Shown here in pieces: positions 33,230-41,955 of a DNA stretch of 64,000 bases. Source of the stretch: Myxococcus qinghaiensis (GTDB taxonomy: Bacteria > Myxococcota > Myxococcia > Myxococcales > Myxococcaceae); NCBI RefSeq assembly GCF_024198215.1, contig NZ_JAKCFA010000021.1, positions 124,001 to 188,000 of the forward strand, given 5' to 3'. A program made the position numbers and the translations under genes. The notes beneath the pieces were generated by a model. That model did not search any database and was not told the DNA's origin. It was given only the letters and a program-made list of their open reading frames with translations. Within the stretch, counting starts at the first letter, position 1. The number at the start of each line of letters is the position of its first letter.

Positions 33230-33514
33230 ATGACGGAGATGCTCAAGGGCACGCTGGAGGGCATCGTCCTGGCGATTCTGGCCGTGCGGCCGGAGTACGG
33301 CTACGAAATCACGGCGGGGTTGCGAGAGATGGGCTGCTCAGACATCGCCGAGGCCCCCCTTGCGTTGGTCGCCTCCACGACCCAGGGCGCTACGGCCATC
33401 TGCGCCCATCTGCTGGCACCACGCGGCGAACTCGAGCTTCGGACGCGCGCTCGCTGGCGCGGATGCATGCTGGCCGCCGCGGTCGTCGTGGCCTGCCTCG
33501 AGTCTCGACGCTGA
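33230..33514 (+). pseudogene. Broken PadR family regulator (N-terminal fragment)
   Basis: The first 35 or so codons from ATG 33230 match the start of PadR regulators very well (MLKGTLEGIVLAILAVRPEY, GYEITAGLREMG, SDIAE). Where PadR proteins go on with the GTIYALLxRLE recognition part, this frame instead reads unrelated Ala/Arg-rich sequence to a stop at 33514. The winged-helix recognition helix and the dimer helix are therefore missing. It is probably a remnant of a deletion or rearrangement. An inverted repeat (CTACC, four bases, GGTAG, 33172-33185) just upstream may be its old operator. Confidence 0.6.
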
Positions 33515-33600
33515 GGCGCGGCTCGATTCGCCAGGAGCCTCGTCTGGCGCGTTCCACCTTGGAATCGTGTCAGCGCGGTGGGGTGGCGCAAGGCGATGGC

Positions 33601-34692
33601 TCAGCGCGGGGAGAGCGAGACGGCGCGCAGGTTCTTCTCCGCGCCCCCGAGGACCATGGAGGTGCCATCCGCGGAGAAGGCGATGGCTCGAAGCGAGCGG
33701 GCGCCGGCCTTGTACGCGCTCCAGCGCCCATCGCTTCCGAGCTCGATGACCAGGCCGTTGTTGGTTCCAATCACACCCAGACCCTCTTGGCGGAAACAGA
33801 CGGAGTCGCCGCGCGTGTTCGTGCCGCCCGTCACGCGGCGCGCGAGTGTGCCCAACGAGTGGCGCGCGAGTTCGGCGCCGCTCGCCGCATCCAACACGAG
33901 CATGTCATGGCTCACGCCTCCGCCGATGGTCATCAACCGGTTCGACGTGGGGTCGAGGCCCATGGCGGCGACGGTGCCTTCGGTGACGAGCCGCGACGGC
34001 GCGCGCTGCCATAGCAGGCGGGAGTCGGCGACTCGCACCGCGGAGATTCGGGAGAAGGAGGTGGCTGTGTAGAGGACGTCGCCGTCAGGCGACAACACCG
34101 CGCACACCTCCTCATCGAGCAACTGGGACGGCAGCAAGGGCAGGCACCCGAGGGTGGTCCGGGAGACCCGCACCATGGATGGCTCCGGCGTCACCAGGGC
34201 AGGCACGGCGGCGGCGAGGGCCGGGTCCACTCGGCGTGTCTCTGCCTTGACCACGCCTTCGTCGCGGAACGCCACCGCCCAGTTCGGCGACTGTGCGATG
34301 AACTGCTCGTCGTCAATCCATGCAAAGGGGCGCATGACGGGCAGGGTGTGCGCGACCTGGAAGGTGTCCAGGTCTATCAAATGACAGCAGGCTGCCTGGC
34401 CGGCGAGCAGTGGGCCTCCCGTGAGGAGCCAGCGTCCATCGGGCGAGAGCGCACCGGGGCCCAGCGGGCCCGTCAGCTCGGCCTCGATTTCAAGGCGGGC
34501 TCCACTCCGTCGCAGCAGTCGACCGGGCTGGTCGGCACGGCCGGGTGCCTCGATGACCAGGAGCGAGCCCCGTGGCTCGAAGGCGAGGAACTGGACGTAG
34601 GGGACGGTGTCCTTCGCCAGGGGCGTGGACGCCGCGCGGGGGGACGCGGGTGCGAACCTGGGGAACAACTCCGTGCAGTCGGTCAGTCGCAT
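33601..34692 (-). CDS. Beta-propeller (WD40/YVTN-like) protein of unknown function
   Basis: 363 residues with repeated beta-propeller blade signatures (LSPDGRWLLTGG, LSPDGDVLYTATSF, LDPTSNRLMTIGG, FSADGTSMVLGG). There is no signal peptide, so it is probably cytoplasmic. ATG 34692 is chosen; a TTG at 34719 would add nine residues. It is divergent from the 1202-aa kinase gene, 131 bases away; a shared regulatory region is possible. WD40-type folds usually form protein-binding platforms; the partner is not evident. Confidence 0.8.
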   Translation of the reverse strand: MRLTDCTELFPRFAPASPRAASTPLAKDTVPYVQFLAFEPRGSLLVIEAPGRADQPGRLLRRSGARLEIEAELTGPLGPGALSPDGRWLLTGGPLLAGQAACCHLIDLDTFQVAHTLPVMRPFAWIDDEQFIAQSPNWAVAFRDEGVVKAETRRVDPALAAAVPALVTPEPSMVRVSRTTLGCLPLLPSQLLDEEVCAVLSPDGDVLYTATSFSRISAVRVADSRLLWQRAPSRLVTEGTVAAMGLDPTSNRLMTIGGGVSHDMLVLDAASGAELARHSLGTLARRVTGGTNTRGDSVCFRQEGLGVIGTNNGLVIELGSDGRWSAYKAGARSLRAIAFSADGTSMVLGGAEKNLRAVSLSPR

Positions 34693-34823
34693 GCGGGGAT
34701 GATATCCCGTGAGCGTCAAGACCTGGGCGACTTCATCTCGGCGGGGCGCGGGGTCAATGCGACACCGACGTCGTCGCGGCCGGGTCCGGCGAAGGCAGGC
34801 GGCATGATAGGGTTTGCGACCTC

Positions 34824-37800
34824 ATGGACCTGCAAGCCGAACTCCGTATCGCCCTGGCGGAGGGCTTTGTCTCACGAGACGAGGCGGACGCGTTGCTGGA
34901 GGAGGCGCGACTTCGAGGGGTCGGGCTCCTGGCCTTGCTCGCGGAGAAGGGGCGGCTCTCGGCGGCGGAGCTCCCATCGCCGCACGTCCGTGTCGCGCGC
35001 TCTCCTGCGCAGGACGCTGACGCGACCGTGACGGATGGCAAGGGCGCCCACCTCGGGACGCCCTCGGTCTCGGAGCCCGCCTTTCCGGTGCCCGGCTGGG
35101 AGCGCTATCAGCCGGTGCGCTTCCTGGGCAAGGGCGGCATGGGGCAGGTCTTCCTGGCGAATGACCCGCGGCTGCGCCGCCAGGTCGCCCTGAAGTTCGT
35201 GCTCGGTGGCGCCCCGGAGCTGGTGCGCCGCCTGCTGTCCGAGGCGTCCGCGCAGGCTCGCGTGGAGCATGAGCGCGTGTGCAAGGTGTACGAGGTGGGC
35301 GAGGTCCAGGGACACCCGTACATCTCCATGCAGTACGTGCAAGGACAGCCCCTCCACCAGCTCGCCTCCGAGCTGACGGTGGAGCAGAAGGTGCTGGTCC
35401 TGCGCGACATCACCGAGGGCGTCCATGCCGCCCATCGCGCCGGGCTCATCCACCGGGACCTCAAGCCCTCCAACATCCTGGTGGAGCGCGCCGAGGACGG
35501 TCGCCTCCGGCCCTACGTCATGGACTTCGGCCTGGCGCGCGACTGGAAGGAGGGCGTCACCGCCACCGGCTCCGTGCTGGGCACGCCGCACTACATGGCC
35601 CCCGAGCAGGCCCGGGGAGAGGTGTCCCGGTTGGACCGACGCGCGGACGTCTACAGCCTGGGCGCCACGCTGTACCACCTGCTGACGGGTGAGGCCCCCA
35701 TCTCCGGAGACAATGCCCTGGAGGTGCTCGCGAACGTGGCCACCGTGGAGCCCCGCCCGCCGCGCGCGCTGGATGCGGCCATCCCCGAGGACCTGGAGGC
35801 CATCGTCCTCAAGTGTCTGGAGAAGGAGCGTGGCGCCCGCTACGCCTCCGCGCGCGAGCTGGCGGAGGAGCTGGAGCGCTTCCTCGCGGGAGAGCCCGTG
35901 CGCGCGCGCCCCGTCGGGCCGGGCTACCGCCTGCGCAAGCGGCTGCGCAAGCACCGCGTGCTCGCCACCGTCGTCGGCCTGGCGCTGGTGCTGACGGGCG
36001 CGGCACTGGGACAGGCCGCGTACACCCGCCAGGAGGCCGCCCGCCGTGAGCGCCTGGCCCAGCGCTTCACCGAGCAGGTGGAGCGCGTGGAGGCGCTGGC
36101 CCGCTACTCCGGCCTGTCGCGGATGCACGACACGCGCGAGGACCGCGAGGAGCTTCGTGGTCACCTGGAGGCGCTGGCGGGGGAGGTGCGCGACGCCGGT
36201 GCGCTGGCCGCCGGACCGGGCCAGTACGCCCTGGGGCGCGGCTTCCTGGCGCTGGGAGAGGAGGCCACGGCGCGCGGGCACCTGGAGGCCGCGTGGCGGC
36301 AGGGCTACCGCGAGCCCCGCGTCGCCTGGGCTCTGGCGGTGGTGCTGGGACGCCTGTACCAGGAGGCGCTGCTGGACGTGGAGCGCCTGCCGGACGCCGT
36401 TCAGCGCCAGGCGCGCCGCGAGGCCCTGGCGCGCGACTACCGCGAGCCGGCCCTGACCTGGCTGCGCTCGAGCGAGGGCGCGGAGGTGCCCTCCACGGAC
36501 TATGTCGCGGCGCTGTTCGCCTTCTACGAGGACCGGCTGGACGAGGCGCTGGCACGGCTGGAGACGGCGGGGCGGCGCAGGGCGTGGTTCCACGAGGCGC
36601 ACCTGCTGCGCGGCGACGTCCTCCAGACGCGGGCCGCGCGGCGCTGGAACTCGGGGGACCGGGACGGCGCCCGCGCGGACCTGGAGGCGGGACGCAGGGC
36701 CTGCGCGGACGCGGCCGCCACCGCCGAGAGCGTGCCCGACGTCCACTTCGCGCTGGCGAGGCTGGAGTACACCGCGCTGGTGATGGAGCTGTACGGCAAG
36801 GGCGACGTCCAGCCTCCGTACACCCGTGGCCTGGAGGCGGTGGCGCGGGCGCTCGCGGCCGATGCGGGCTTCGCGCGGGCGAAGGTGTTGGAGGCACGCT
36901 TCCACAACCGCCTGGCGGAGCACGGGATGATGCGGGGCGAGGCGGTGGAGCCGCTCCTCGAGAAGGCGATGGCCTCCGCGCGGGAGGCGCTGGCCTTCCG
37001 CCCCGAGCCCGTCAAGGCGCGCATGGAGCTGGGGCAGAGCCTGCGGCGCCAGGCTCGCGCGCTGGAGGCCCGGGGGCTGGACCCCAGCGAGCCGCTGCGA
37101 CAGGCCATCGAAGCGCTGGAGGGCGTCCCCGAGAAGGCGCGGGACTACGAACTGCACGCCACGCTCGGCCTGGTCTTCAGCATCCAGGCCGACCGCGCGG
37201 AGGCCACGGGAAAAGACCCGCTGCCCGCTCGCGGGCGGGCCATCCAGGCCTACCGCGAGGCCATCCGCCTGAACGAACAGCTGCCAGATGCCTGGCTCAA
37301 CCTGGGAACGAACCACCTGTCGCGGGCCAACTTTCCGAGCTCGCCCGACGCGGAAGGAGACCTGGAAGGGGCCCGCGTCGCGCTGGAGAAGGCCCGGACG
37401 CTCAACCCCGGGAACTTCGTGACGTACTTCCTGGGAGGCCAACTCCACCAGGAGCTGGCGGGCCGGCGCTCGCGCCAGGGCGGTGACGCCCGGCCGGACC
37501 TGGAGACGGCGCTGGACCTCTACCAGCACGGCATCGCCATCAACGCGCGCATCCCCCAGTTCCACCTGGGGGAGAGCGCGGTGTTGCTGGAGCTGGCGCG
37601 GGAAGCCTGGGACCGGGGAGGGGACCCGTTCCCCCTGTTGGAGCGAGCCCGGAGCGCCTGCGCGCGGGCCATCGCCGTGGCACCCAAGCAAGGCTATGGA
37701 CAGAACAACCTGGGCGAGGTGCACGCCGCGCGCGCCCTGTACCGGTGGCTGCTGGGCGAGAGCCCGGAGGCGGACGCTGACGAGGCCGAGGCGGCCTATC

Positions 37801-38432
37801 GCGAGGCGCTCGCGCTGCTGCCCGGCCTGGCCCACCCCTGGGCCAACCTGGCGAAGCCGCACCACCTGCGCGCTGTGTTCGCGCTGGAGCACGGACGAGA
37901 CCCGTCCCCGGCGCTGGCAAAGGCCCTGGAGGCCCTCCGCGAGGCCTTCGGGCGCAATCCCGAGGAAGCCCAGGCCTGGCTGTACCAGGGGCGGGTCCAC
38001 GAGGTGCGTGCGAGCTGGCTGTCCTCACGCGGCCAGCGAGAGGCCGCGGGCGAAGCCTTCGACGAGGCGGCACGGGCCTTCGAGAAGGCGCTCCAGCTCA
38101 AGCCCGGACGACAGGACTACCAGGTCGCTTTCGGTCAATTCTGTCAGGCGCGCGCCCTCTGGGCGGAGGCCTTGGGACAGGCTCCTGGCCCGTGGCTGGA
38201 GCGAGGGTTGGGCGTGGCGGACACGCTGCTCATCGCGCGTCCGGAGTGGGCGGAGGCGCTGCTGCTGCGCGCGAGCCTGCTGCGGGTGAAGGAGGCGAGG
38301 CTGCCCGCCTCCGGTGAACAGCGGGTGGGGGGCGGCATGCGGGAGGCGGCTGACGCGGCGCTCGCGCGAAACCCCCGCCTGGGGCACTTCTGGGCGCGGC
38401 AGGCCCCAGCGGTGTCCCAGGCCGCGCCCTGA
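34824..38432 (+). CDS. Ser/Thr protein kinase with long TPR region
   Basis: 1202 residues. A helical N-terminus (1-50, LAEGFVSRDEADALLEEA) leads to a complete Hanks kinase domain (~94-355): GKGGMG loop, Lys124, HRDLKPSN with Asp212, DFG 234, GTPHYMAPEQ. A membrane segment lies at ~379-397 and about 800 residues of TPR-like helical repeats follow. It lacks the zinc-finger N-terminus of the two other kinases in this window and belongs to a different subgroup. Domain order suggests a cytoplasmic kinase and a periplasmic repeat sensor. The converging downstream genes encode a lipoprotein and, beyond it, a sigma54 activator with an FHA-like N-terminus. FHA domains bind phosphothreonine, so a kinase-activator link is possible. 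Confidence 0.9.
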   Translation: MDLQAELRIALAEGFVSRDEADALLEEARLRGVGLLALLAEKGRLSAAELPSPHVRVARSPAQDADATVTDGKGAHLGTPSVSEPAFPVPGWERYQPVRFLGKGGMGQVFLANDPRLRRQVALKFVLGGAPELVRRLLSEASAQARVEHERVCKVYEVGEVQGHPYISMQYVQGQPLHQLASELTVEQKVLVLRDITEGVHAAHRAGLIHRDLKPSNILVERAEDGRLRPYVMDFGLARDWKEGVTATGSVLGTPHYMAPEQARGEVSRLDRRADVYSLGATLYHLLTGEAPISGDNALEVLANVATVEPRPPRALDAAIPEDLEAIVLKCLEKERGARYASARELAEELERFLAGEPVRARPVGPGYRLRKRLRKHRVLATVVGLALVLTGAALGQAAYTRQEAARRERLAQRFTEQVERVEALARYSGLSRMHDTREDREELRGHLEALAGEVRDAGALAAGPGQYALGRGFLALGEEATARGHLEAAWRQGYREPRVAWALAVVLGRLYQEALLDVERLPDAVQRQARREALARDYREPALTWLRSSEGAEVPSTDYVAALFAFYEDRLDEALARLETAGRRRAWFHEAHLLRGDVLQTRAARRWNSGDRDGARADLEAGRRACADAAATAESVPDVHFALARLEYTALVMELYGKGDVQPPYTRGLEAVARALAADAGFARAKVLEARFHNRLAEHGMMRGEAVEPLLEKAMASAREALAFRPEPVKARMELGQSLRRQARALEARGLDPSEPLRQAIEALEGVPEKARDYELHATLGLVFSIQADRAEATGKDPLPARGRAIQAYREAIRLNEQLPDAWLNLGTNHLSRANFPSSPDAEGDLEGARVALEKARTLNPGNFVTYFLGGQLHQELAGRRSRQGGDARPDLETALDLYQHGIAINARIPQFHLGESAVLLELAREAWDRGGDPFPLLERARSACARAIAVAPKQGYGQNNLGEVHAARALYRWLLGESPEADADEAEAAYREALALLPGLAHPWANLAKPHHLRAVFALEHGRDPSPALAKALEALREAFGRNPEEAQAWLYQGRVHEVRASWLSSRGQREAAGEAFDEAARAFEKALQLKPGRQDYQVAFGQFCQARALWAEALGQAPGPWLERGLGVADTLLIARPEWAEALLLRASLLRVKEARLPASGEQRVGGGMREAADAALARNPRLGHFWARQAPAVSQAAP

Positions 38433-38437
38433 GGGGC

Positions 38438-39013
38438 TCACCGTGGCCCGCGGGCGTCCTCCTCTTCATTCGTGGAGGTCGCTACCTCCAGCTTGCCGAT
38501 GATGACGTCCATGGGAGGGATGCGCGCCGCGCTCCCCTGGGAGGCGCAGCCAGTGCCGCCCATGTTTCCCACGAATTTGATCTGCCCGGACAAGACCCCT
38601 GGCGCGAGGGTCAGCTGACAGCTCTGCTCTTTTTCGAGGGTGATGGTCCCAAGGGCACCCATCTTCTTTTGACATTCATCGGCGAGGGTGAGGCATTTCG
38701 GCTGCGCCTGGGAGAGGTCGAAAATCTTTTCTCCAGCGAAGAGGACGTAGGTGACGGTCTCGCATTTCGAATCGAACGTGATGGTCCCTCCGGGGTCGAC
38801 GCAGTGGTTGACGTCTTTGTGGCCCTCCACCTTGACCGCTGTCTGACCGATGAGCCCGAGGTCCGGGCAATAATATTGCTGGACCGGCCCCTTCCCGGCC
38901 ACGTCGGCGCTGTCCCCGGGTCTGGCATTTCTCCCGCCGCATCCCAGCGTTCCCAGCAGCAGCCCCGCCAGCACCCAACGACGAACCCAAGCCCTCGACT
39001 CGTTCCTGCTCAT
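38438..39013 (-). CDS. Lipoprotein of unknown function
   Basis: 191 residues with a lipoprotein signal (RRWVLAGLLLGTLGCGG; Cys25). The mature part has several Cys (YYCPDLG, VNHCVDPGG, CETVTYVLF, KCLTLADEC) and probably folds as a disulfide-linked beta protein. No family is recognised. It lies 54 bases after the start-proximal side of the sigma54 activator's 3' end, same strand, so the activator is not in front of its promoter; it is converging with the 1202-aa kinase. Confidence 0.75.
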   Translation of the reverse strand: MSRNESRAWVRRWVLAGLLLGTLGCGGRNARPGDSADVAGKGPVQQYYCPDLGLIGQTAVKVEGHKDVNHCVDPGGTITFDSKCETVTYVLFAGEKIFDLSQAQPKCLTLADECQKKMGALGTITLEKEQSCQLTLAPGVLSGQIKFVGNMGGTGCASQGSAARIPPMDVIIGKLEVATSTNEEEDARGPR

Positions 39014-39067
39014 GTCTGTCCAATCCTCCTGAGTGATTCAATTGCAACCGTCGGACCAGCGTACCCT

Positions 39068-40663
39068 TCAGCCCAGGCCGAGCTCCTTGAGTCTGCGGCC
39101 CAGCGCGCGCCGGGAGACCTCGAGCTGGCGCACCATGGCGTCCAGGTTCCCCTTGCAGGCGTGGAAGCACCGGGTGAGCTCTTCGACGCTCAGGTCTCCG
39201 GCGGTGCGCAGGTCGGGATGGCGCTCGATGAGGTCATAGATGGAGGTGCGGTGGATGCCGAGCCGGTCCGCGGCGGCCTGGAAGTCCCAGCCTCCCTCGC
39301 GCAGCGCGGTGAGCAGCTCCTCCGAGGAGATGTCCGCGGGCTTGCGGCGGGAGGCGGAGGGCGCCGGGGTGGAGGGCGCGCTGGTGGGGCGGCCCGCGCG
39401 GGGAGCCTCGGCGGGGAACAGCTCCTCTTCGAGCCGGGCGTCGAGCCTCAGGCGTGACTGGCCGCGGCTGCCGATGACGAGCTGCCTTGCCACGTTGCGC
39501 AGCTGCCGGAGGTTGCCTGGCCAGCCGTGCCGCACCAGGCGGACCGCGAGCGGGGCTGGGAGCCAGGGCTCGCGGAAGGGGTCCCCGGGACTCAGCCGGT
39601 GCGCCTCGCCCAGCGCTTCCAACTCCTCGCGGGCGAAGTGGTGGAAGAGCGGCCCCACATCCTCGGGCCGCTCGCGCAAGGGGGGCACGCGGATGGAGTA
39701 GCCGGCCAGCCGGTGCAGCAGCGGCGCCTTGAAGCGGCCGTCGCGAATCTGCTCCTCCAGGTGCGCGTCCGTGGCGGCCACCAGCCGCACGTCCACGGCG
39801 ATGGGCGTGCGCGAGCCGACGGGATAGAGCTCCCCTGTCTCCAGCACGCGCAGCAGCATGACCTGGACCTCAGGGGGCGCCTCGCCCACCTCATCCAGGA
39901 ACAGCGTGCCGCCCTGGGCCGCCTGGAAGAAGCCGTCCTGGTCCTTCACCGCGCCGGTGAAGGACCCCTTGCGGGCGCCGAACAGCTCGGAGGCCGCGAG
40001 CTCCCGGGGGATGGCACCCAGGTTGATGCTGACGAAGGGCCGCAGCCGCCGGGGGCTGCGTTGGTGGATGGCGCGGGCGATGAGCTCCTTGCCGGAGCCC
40101 GTCTCGCCCCGGATGAGCACGGACACTCCCAAATCCGCCACCTGCTCGACGTGGTGGCGCACCCGCTGGATGCCGGCGCTGGCTCCCACCATGCCCAGCA
40201 TGTCCTGGCCCCTGGGGGGCGAGGGCTCCGCCAGGTGCAGCAGCAGCACCACGCGGCCAGCCAACACCAGCGGCACCCCGGCGGCGACCTCTTCCGAGGA
40301 CAACTCCCAGGGCCCCTGGAGCGGCTCATCGCCGAGCGAGACCTTGGCGCCCTCGGCCGGTGACAGCCGGAGGCCGCCGTGCGGGCCGGGCGAGAGGACC
40401 AGCGGCTTGCGGCTGATGAACGGGTCGGCCAGGTGCGAACCCAGGGCCGAGCCAGGAGGGATGAAGGCCGGGGCATTGCGGGACAGCTCCACCTCGCGGC
40501 CGGCGGCGAGCGCCTGGAGCAGCACGCGGTCTCCCACGCGGTGGGGCTGGGGATGCGAGACGACGGTCAGCGCCGTGAGCAGCGGTGCGCCGTGAAGGTG
40601 CCGCTCCTCGCCAGACTCGGGAACGTTCGCCGTGGAGAAGTCCTCCAAGGGGGGCTCGCGCAT
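39068..40663 (-). CDS. Sigma54-dependent transcriptional activator with FHA-like N-terminus
   Basis: 531 residues. The N-terminal ~145 residues resemble a degenerate FHA domain (VGDRVLLQ, VELSRNAP, DPFISRKPLVLSPGP), which would bind a phosphothreonine partner. The AAA+ domain (~157-400) has Walker A GETGSGKE (186-193), the sigma54-contact loop GSFTGA (233-238, Ser in place of the usual Ala) and Walker B GTLFLDEVG (252-260). The C-terminus holds two Fis-like helix-turn-helix units in tandem (FQAAADRLGIHRTSIYDLI, then LDAMVRQLEVSRRALGRRL) where one is normal. ATG 40663 has GGAG five bases upstream. Myxobacteria use many such FHA activators under Ser/Thr kinase control; the 1202-aa kinase nearby is a candidate. 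Confidence 0.92.
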   Translation of the reverse strand: MREPPLEDFSTANVPESGEERHLHGAPLLTALTVVSHPQPHRVGDRVLLQALAAGREVELSRNAPAFIPPGSALGSHLADPFISRKPLVLSPGPHGGLRLSPAEGAKVSLGDEPLQGPWELSSEEVAAGVPLVLAGRVVLLLHLAEPSPPRGQDMLGMVGASAGIQRVRHHVEQVADLGVSVLIRGETGSGKELIARAIHQRSPRRLRPFVSINLGAIPRELAASELFGARKGSFTGAVKDQDGFFQAAQGGTLFLDEVGEAPPEVQVMLLRVLETGELYPVGSRTPIAVDVRLVAATDAHLEEQIRDGRFKAPLLHRLAGYSIRVPPLRERPEDVGPLFHHFAREELEALGEAHRLSPGDPFREPWLPAPLAVRLVRHGWPGNLRQLRNVARQLVIGSRGQSRLRLDARLEEELFPAEAPRAGRPTSAPSTPAPSASRRKPADISSEELLTALREGGWDFQAAADRLGIHRTSIYDLIERHPDLRTAGDLSVEELTRCFHACKGNLDAMVRQLEVSRRALGRRLKELGLG

Positions 40664-40968
40664 GAAACTCCAGAGGGGACCGCCGCGGGAGCCATGACTC
40701 TACTTCGAGCCGCTCCGCTCTTTCCTCTCACGAAGCAGGGTGACTGCCGACCCGGCCCGTCGGAGCGAATGGAGCAGGACGACGGTCCACACGTGGCGAC
40801 GGGGGCTCGACGCGTGGAAGCGCCTCTTGAAAGGGGCGCTCCTCGCGAGTCCCGATTCCACTCCCGCGAGGCGATTCGGCGCAGCGCGAGCGCGCGAAGG
40901 CGGGTGGAGAGGTCCAAGGTGCTCCGAGTCCAACCCGGCGAATGGCCCCTCCACCGCCCAGGGAGGTT
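40664..40968. other. Intergenic region holding repeat copy 1
   Basis: 305 bases upstream of the sigma54 activator. No gene is seen. The main content is the 57-base repeat at 40784-40840, which recurs at 41787-41844. Confidence 0.5.
40784..40840. repeat. 57-base interspersed repeat, copy 1
   Basis: Nearly identical to 41787-41844: three substitutions and one extra G in copy 2. It starts with a palindrome-like block (CCACACGTGG here, CCACGCGTGG in copy 2) followed by GACGCGTGGAAGCGCCT. Both copies lie in intergenic DNA, about 1 kb apart, on either side of one lipoprotein gene. Confidence 0.75.
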
Positions 40969-41619
40969 CTACGGGTGGACGATCGAGCCCGTTCCACCGC
41001 CAGTGGTATAGACGAAAGCCAGGCAGTTCCCGCTGGCCGTCCTCGTCACGGTGATATCCCATCGCGTGAGCGTGCCGCCGTCATTGGCGGTGAAGACGCC
41101 GTGCCAGGGCCACTGGCCCTGGTACCACGTGTCCGCGAAGGCCCGGTCCTGCCCACCCGAGTTGTAGTTCAGGTCGTTGAAGGTCAGCAGTGCACGGCCA
41201 TCGATTGCCACGGTCGTCTGAACGGTTCCGGTCGTGACCGAGGGGGAATTCGCGAAGAAGAAGGCCTCGTTGTCGGTGGGAAAACCGTAGCCGCAGGTCA
41301 CATCGAGCTCGAAACGCTGGCTGCTCGGGAGGAGCCGGAGATAGCCACCGCCGAACATGCCTCCGCTGCCCGGAATCGTATAGGCCGTGCCGTCGGTGCC
41401 GACAGCCAGGCCCTGAGCGATCTGGGCGCCCGGAACGCCCTGCGTCTTCTGGGGCCCGGTCGCGGCTGCGACGCCCCGAGGCTCCGCCGGATTGTGAGGG
41501 CCCGTGTCGCCCGCGGAGCCCTGCTGCTCCTGGGGCCCGGGCTCGCCTTGAGGGCTGTTCATCTGGCCGTCGCAGGCCGAAAGGGAAAGCATTGCCAAAA
41601 TGGTCAGTGAGAGTTTCAT
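40969..41619 (-). CDS. Lipoprotein with decayed collagen-like repeat
   Basis: 216 residues with a lipoprotein signal (MKLSLTILAMLSLSAC; Cys16). Residues ~22-65 show a collagen-type Gly-x-y pattern (GEPGPQ, GDTGPH, TGPQ, GVPGAQ) in which some triplets have lost the Gly while three-residue phase is kept. The C-terminal ~130 residues form a separate beta-rich domain (RFELDVTCGYGF, RWDITVTR) of unknown type. ATG 41619 is chosen for the signal peptide. A surface-stalk design (lipid anchor, rod, head domain) is likely, but the rod is degenerate. The gene lies between the two copies of the 57-base repeat. Confidence 0.75.
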   Translation of the reverse strand: MKLSLTILAMLSLSACDGQMNSPQGEPGPQEQQGSAGDTGPHNPAEPRGVAAATGPQKTQGVPGAQIAQGLAVGTDGTAYTIPGSGGMFGGGYLRLLPSSQRFELDVTCGYGFPTDNEAFFFANSPSVTTGTVQTTVAIDGRALLTFNDLNYNSGGQDRAFADTWYQGQWPWHGVFTANDGGTLTRWDITVTRTASGNCLAFVYTTGGGTGSIVHP

Positions 41620-41955
41620 GGGGGTTCCGTCAGGCAAGAGGTGACCCGGAAGGCCGGGGAGTCTGAAATGGACTCTCTGCGCTCAACAGCAAACACCAGG
41701 CCAGTACGCGTCGAGGGCGCATCGCGAGGAGCGCTCCAGCTCCGCCAGAGGGCGTGACGCCCAGGGTGAGCAGGCTGTAGCCCGGTGGTCCACGCGTGGC
41801 GACGTGGGCTCGACGCGTGGAAGCGCCTCCTGAAAGGGGGCGCTGGCGGGGGGGCGTTGCTCGTGGGCCCCGTTTCCACGGCGTGGCATCCGTGTTGCTC
41901 AAGCGCGCCGCCCGACTGCATTCCGCGGTCTGCCGTCTCTCCAAGGAGTCCCATC
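41620..41955. other. Divergent intergenic region holding repeat copy 2
   Basis: 336 bases between two divergent lipoprotein genes. No gene is supported. It contains the second 57-base repeat and the promoter and ribosome binding site (AAGGAG 41943-41948) of the GON-domain gene. Confidence 0.5.
41787..41844. repeat. 57-base interspersed repeat, copy 2
   Basis: 58 bases, matching 40784-40840 except for three substitutions and one added G. It begins with the 10-base palindrome CCACGCGTGG. An open frame runs through it into the GON gene but has no coding support there. Confidence 0.75.

Noticed and set aside
34872..38000. Open frame of about 1040 codons on the strand opposite the 1202-aa kinase
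   Set aside because: Arg/Gln/His/Leu-rich composition without domain motifs; it is the usual antisense shadow of a high-GC gene, while the opposite frame has a complete kinase domain.
41785..41955. In-frame N-terminal extension of the GON-domain protein
   Set aside because: It would start inside the intergenic repeat and place the lipoprotein signal in the middle of the protein; the ATG at 41956 has its own ribosome binding site.
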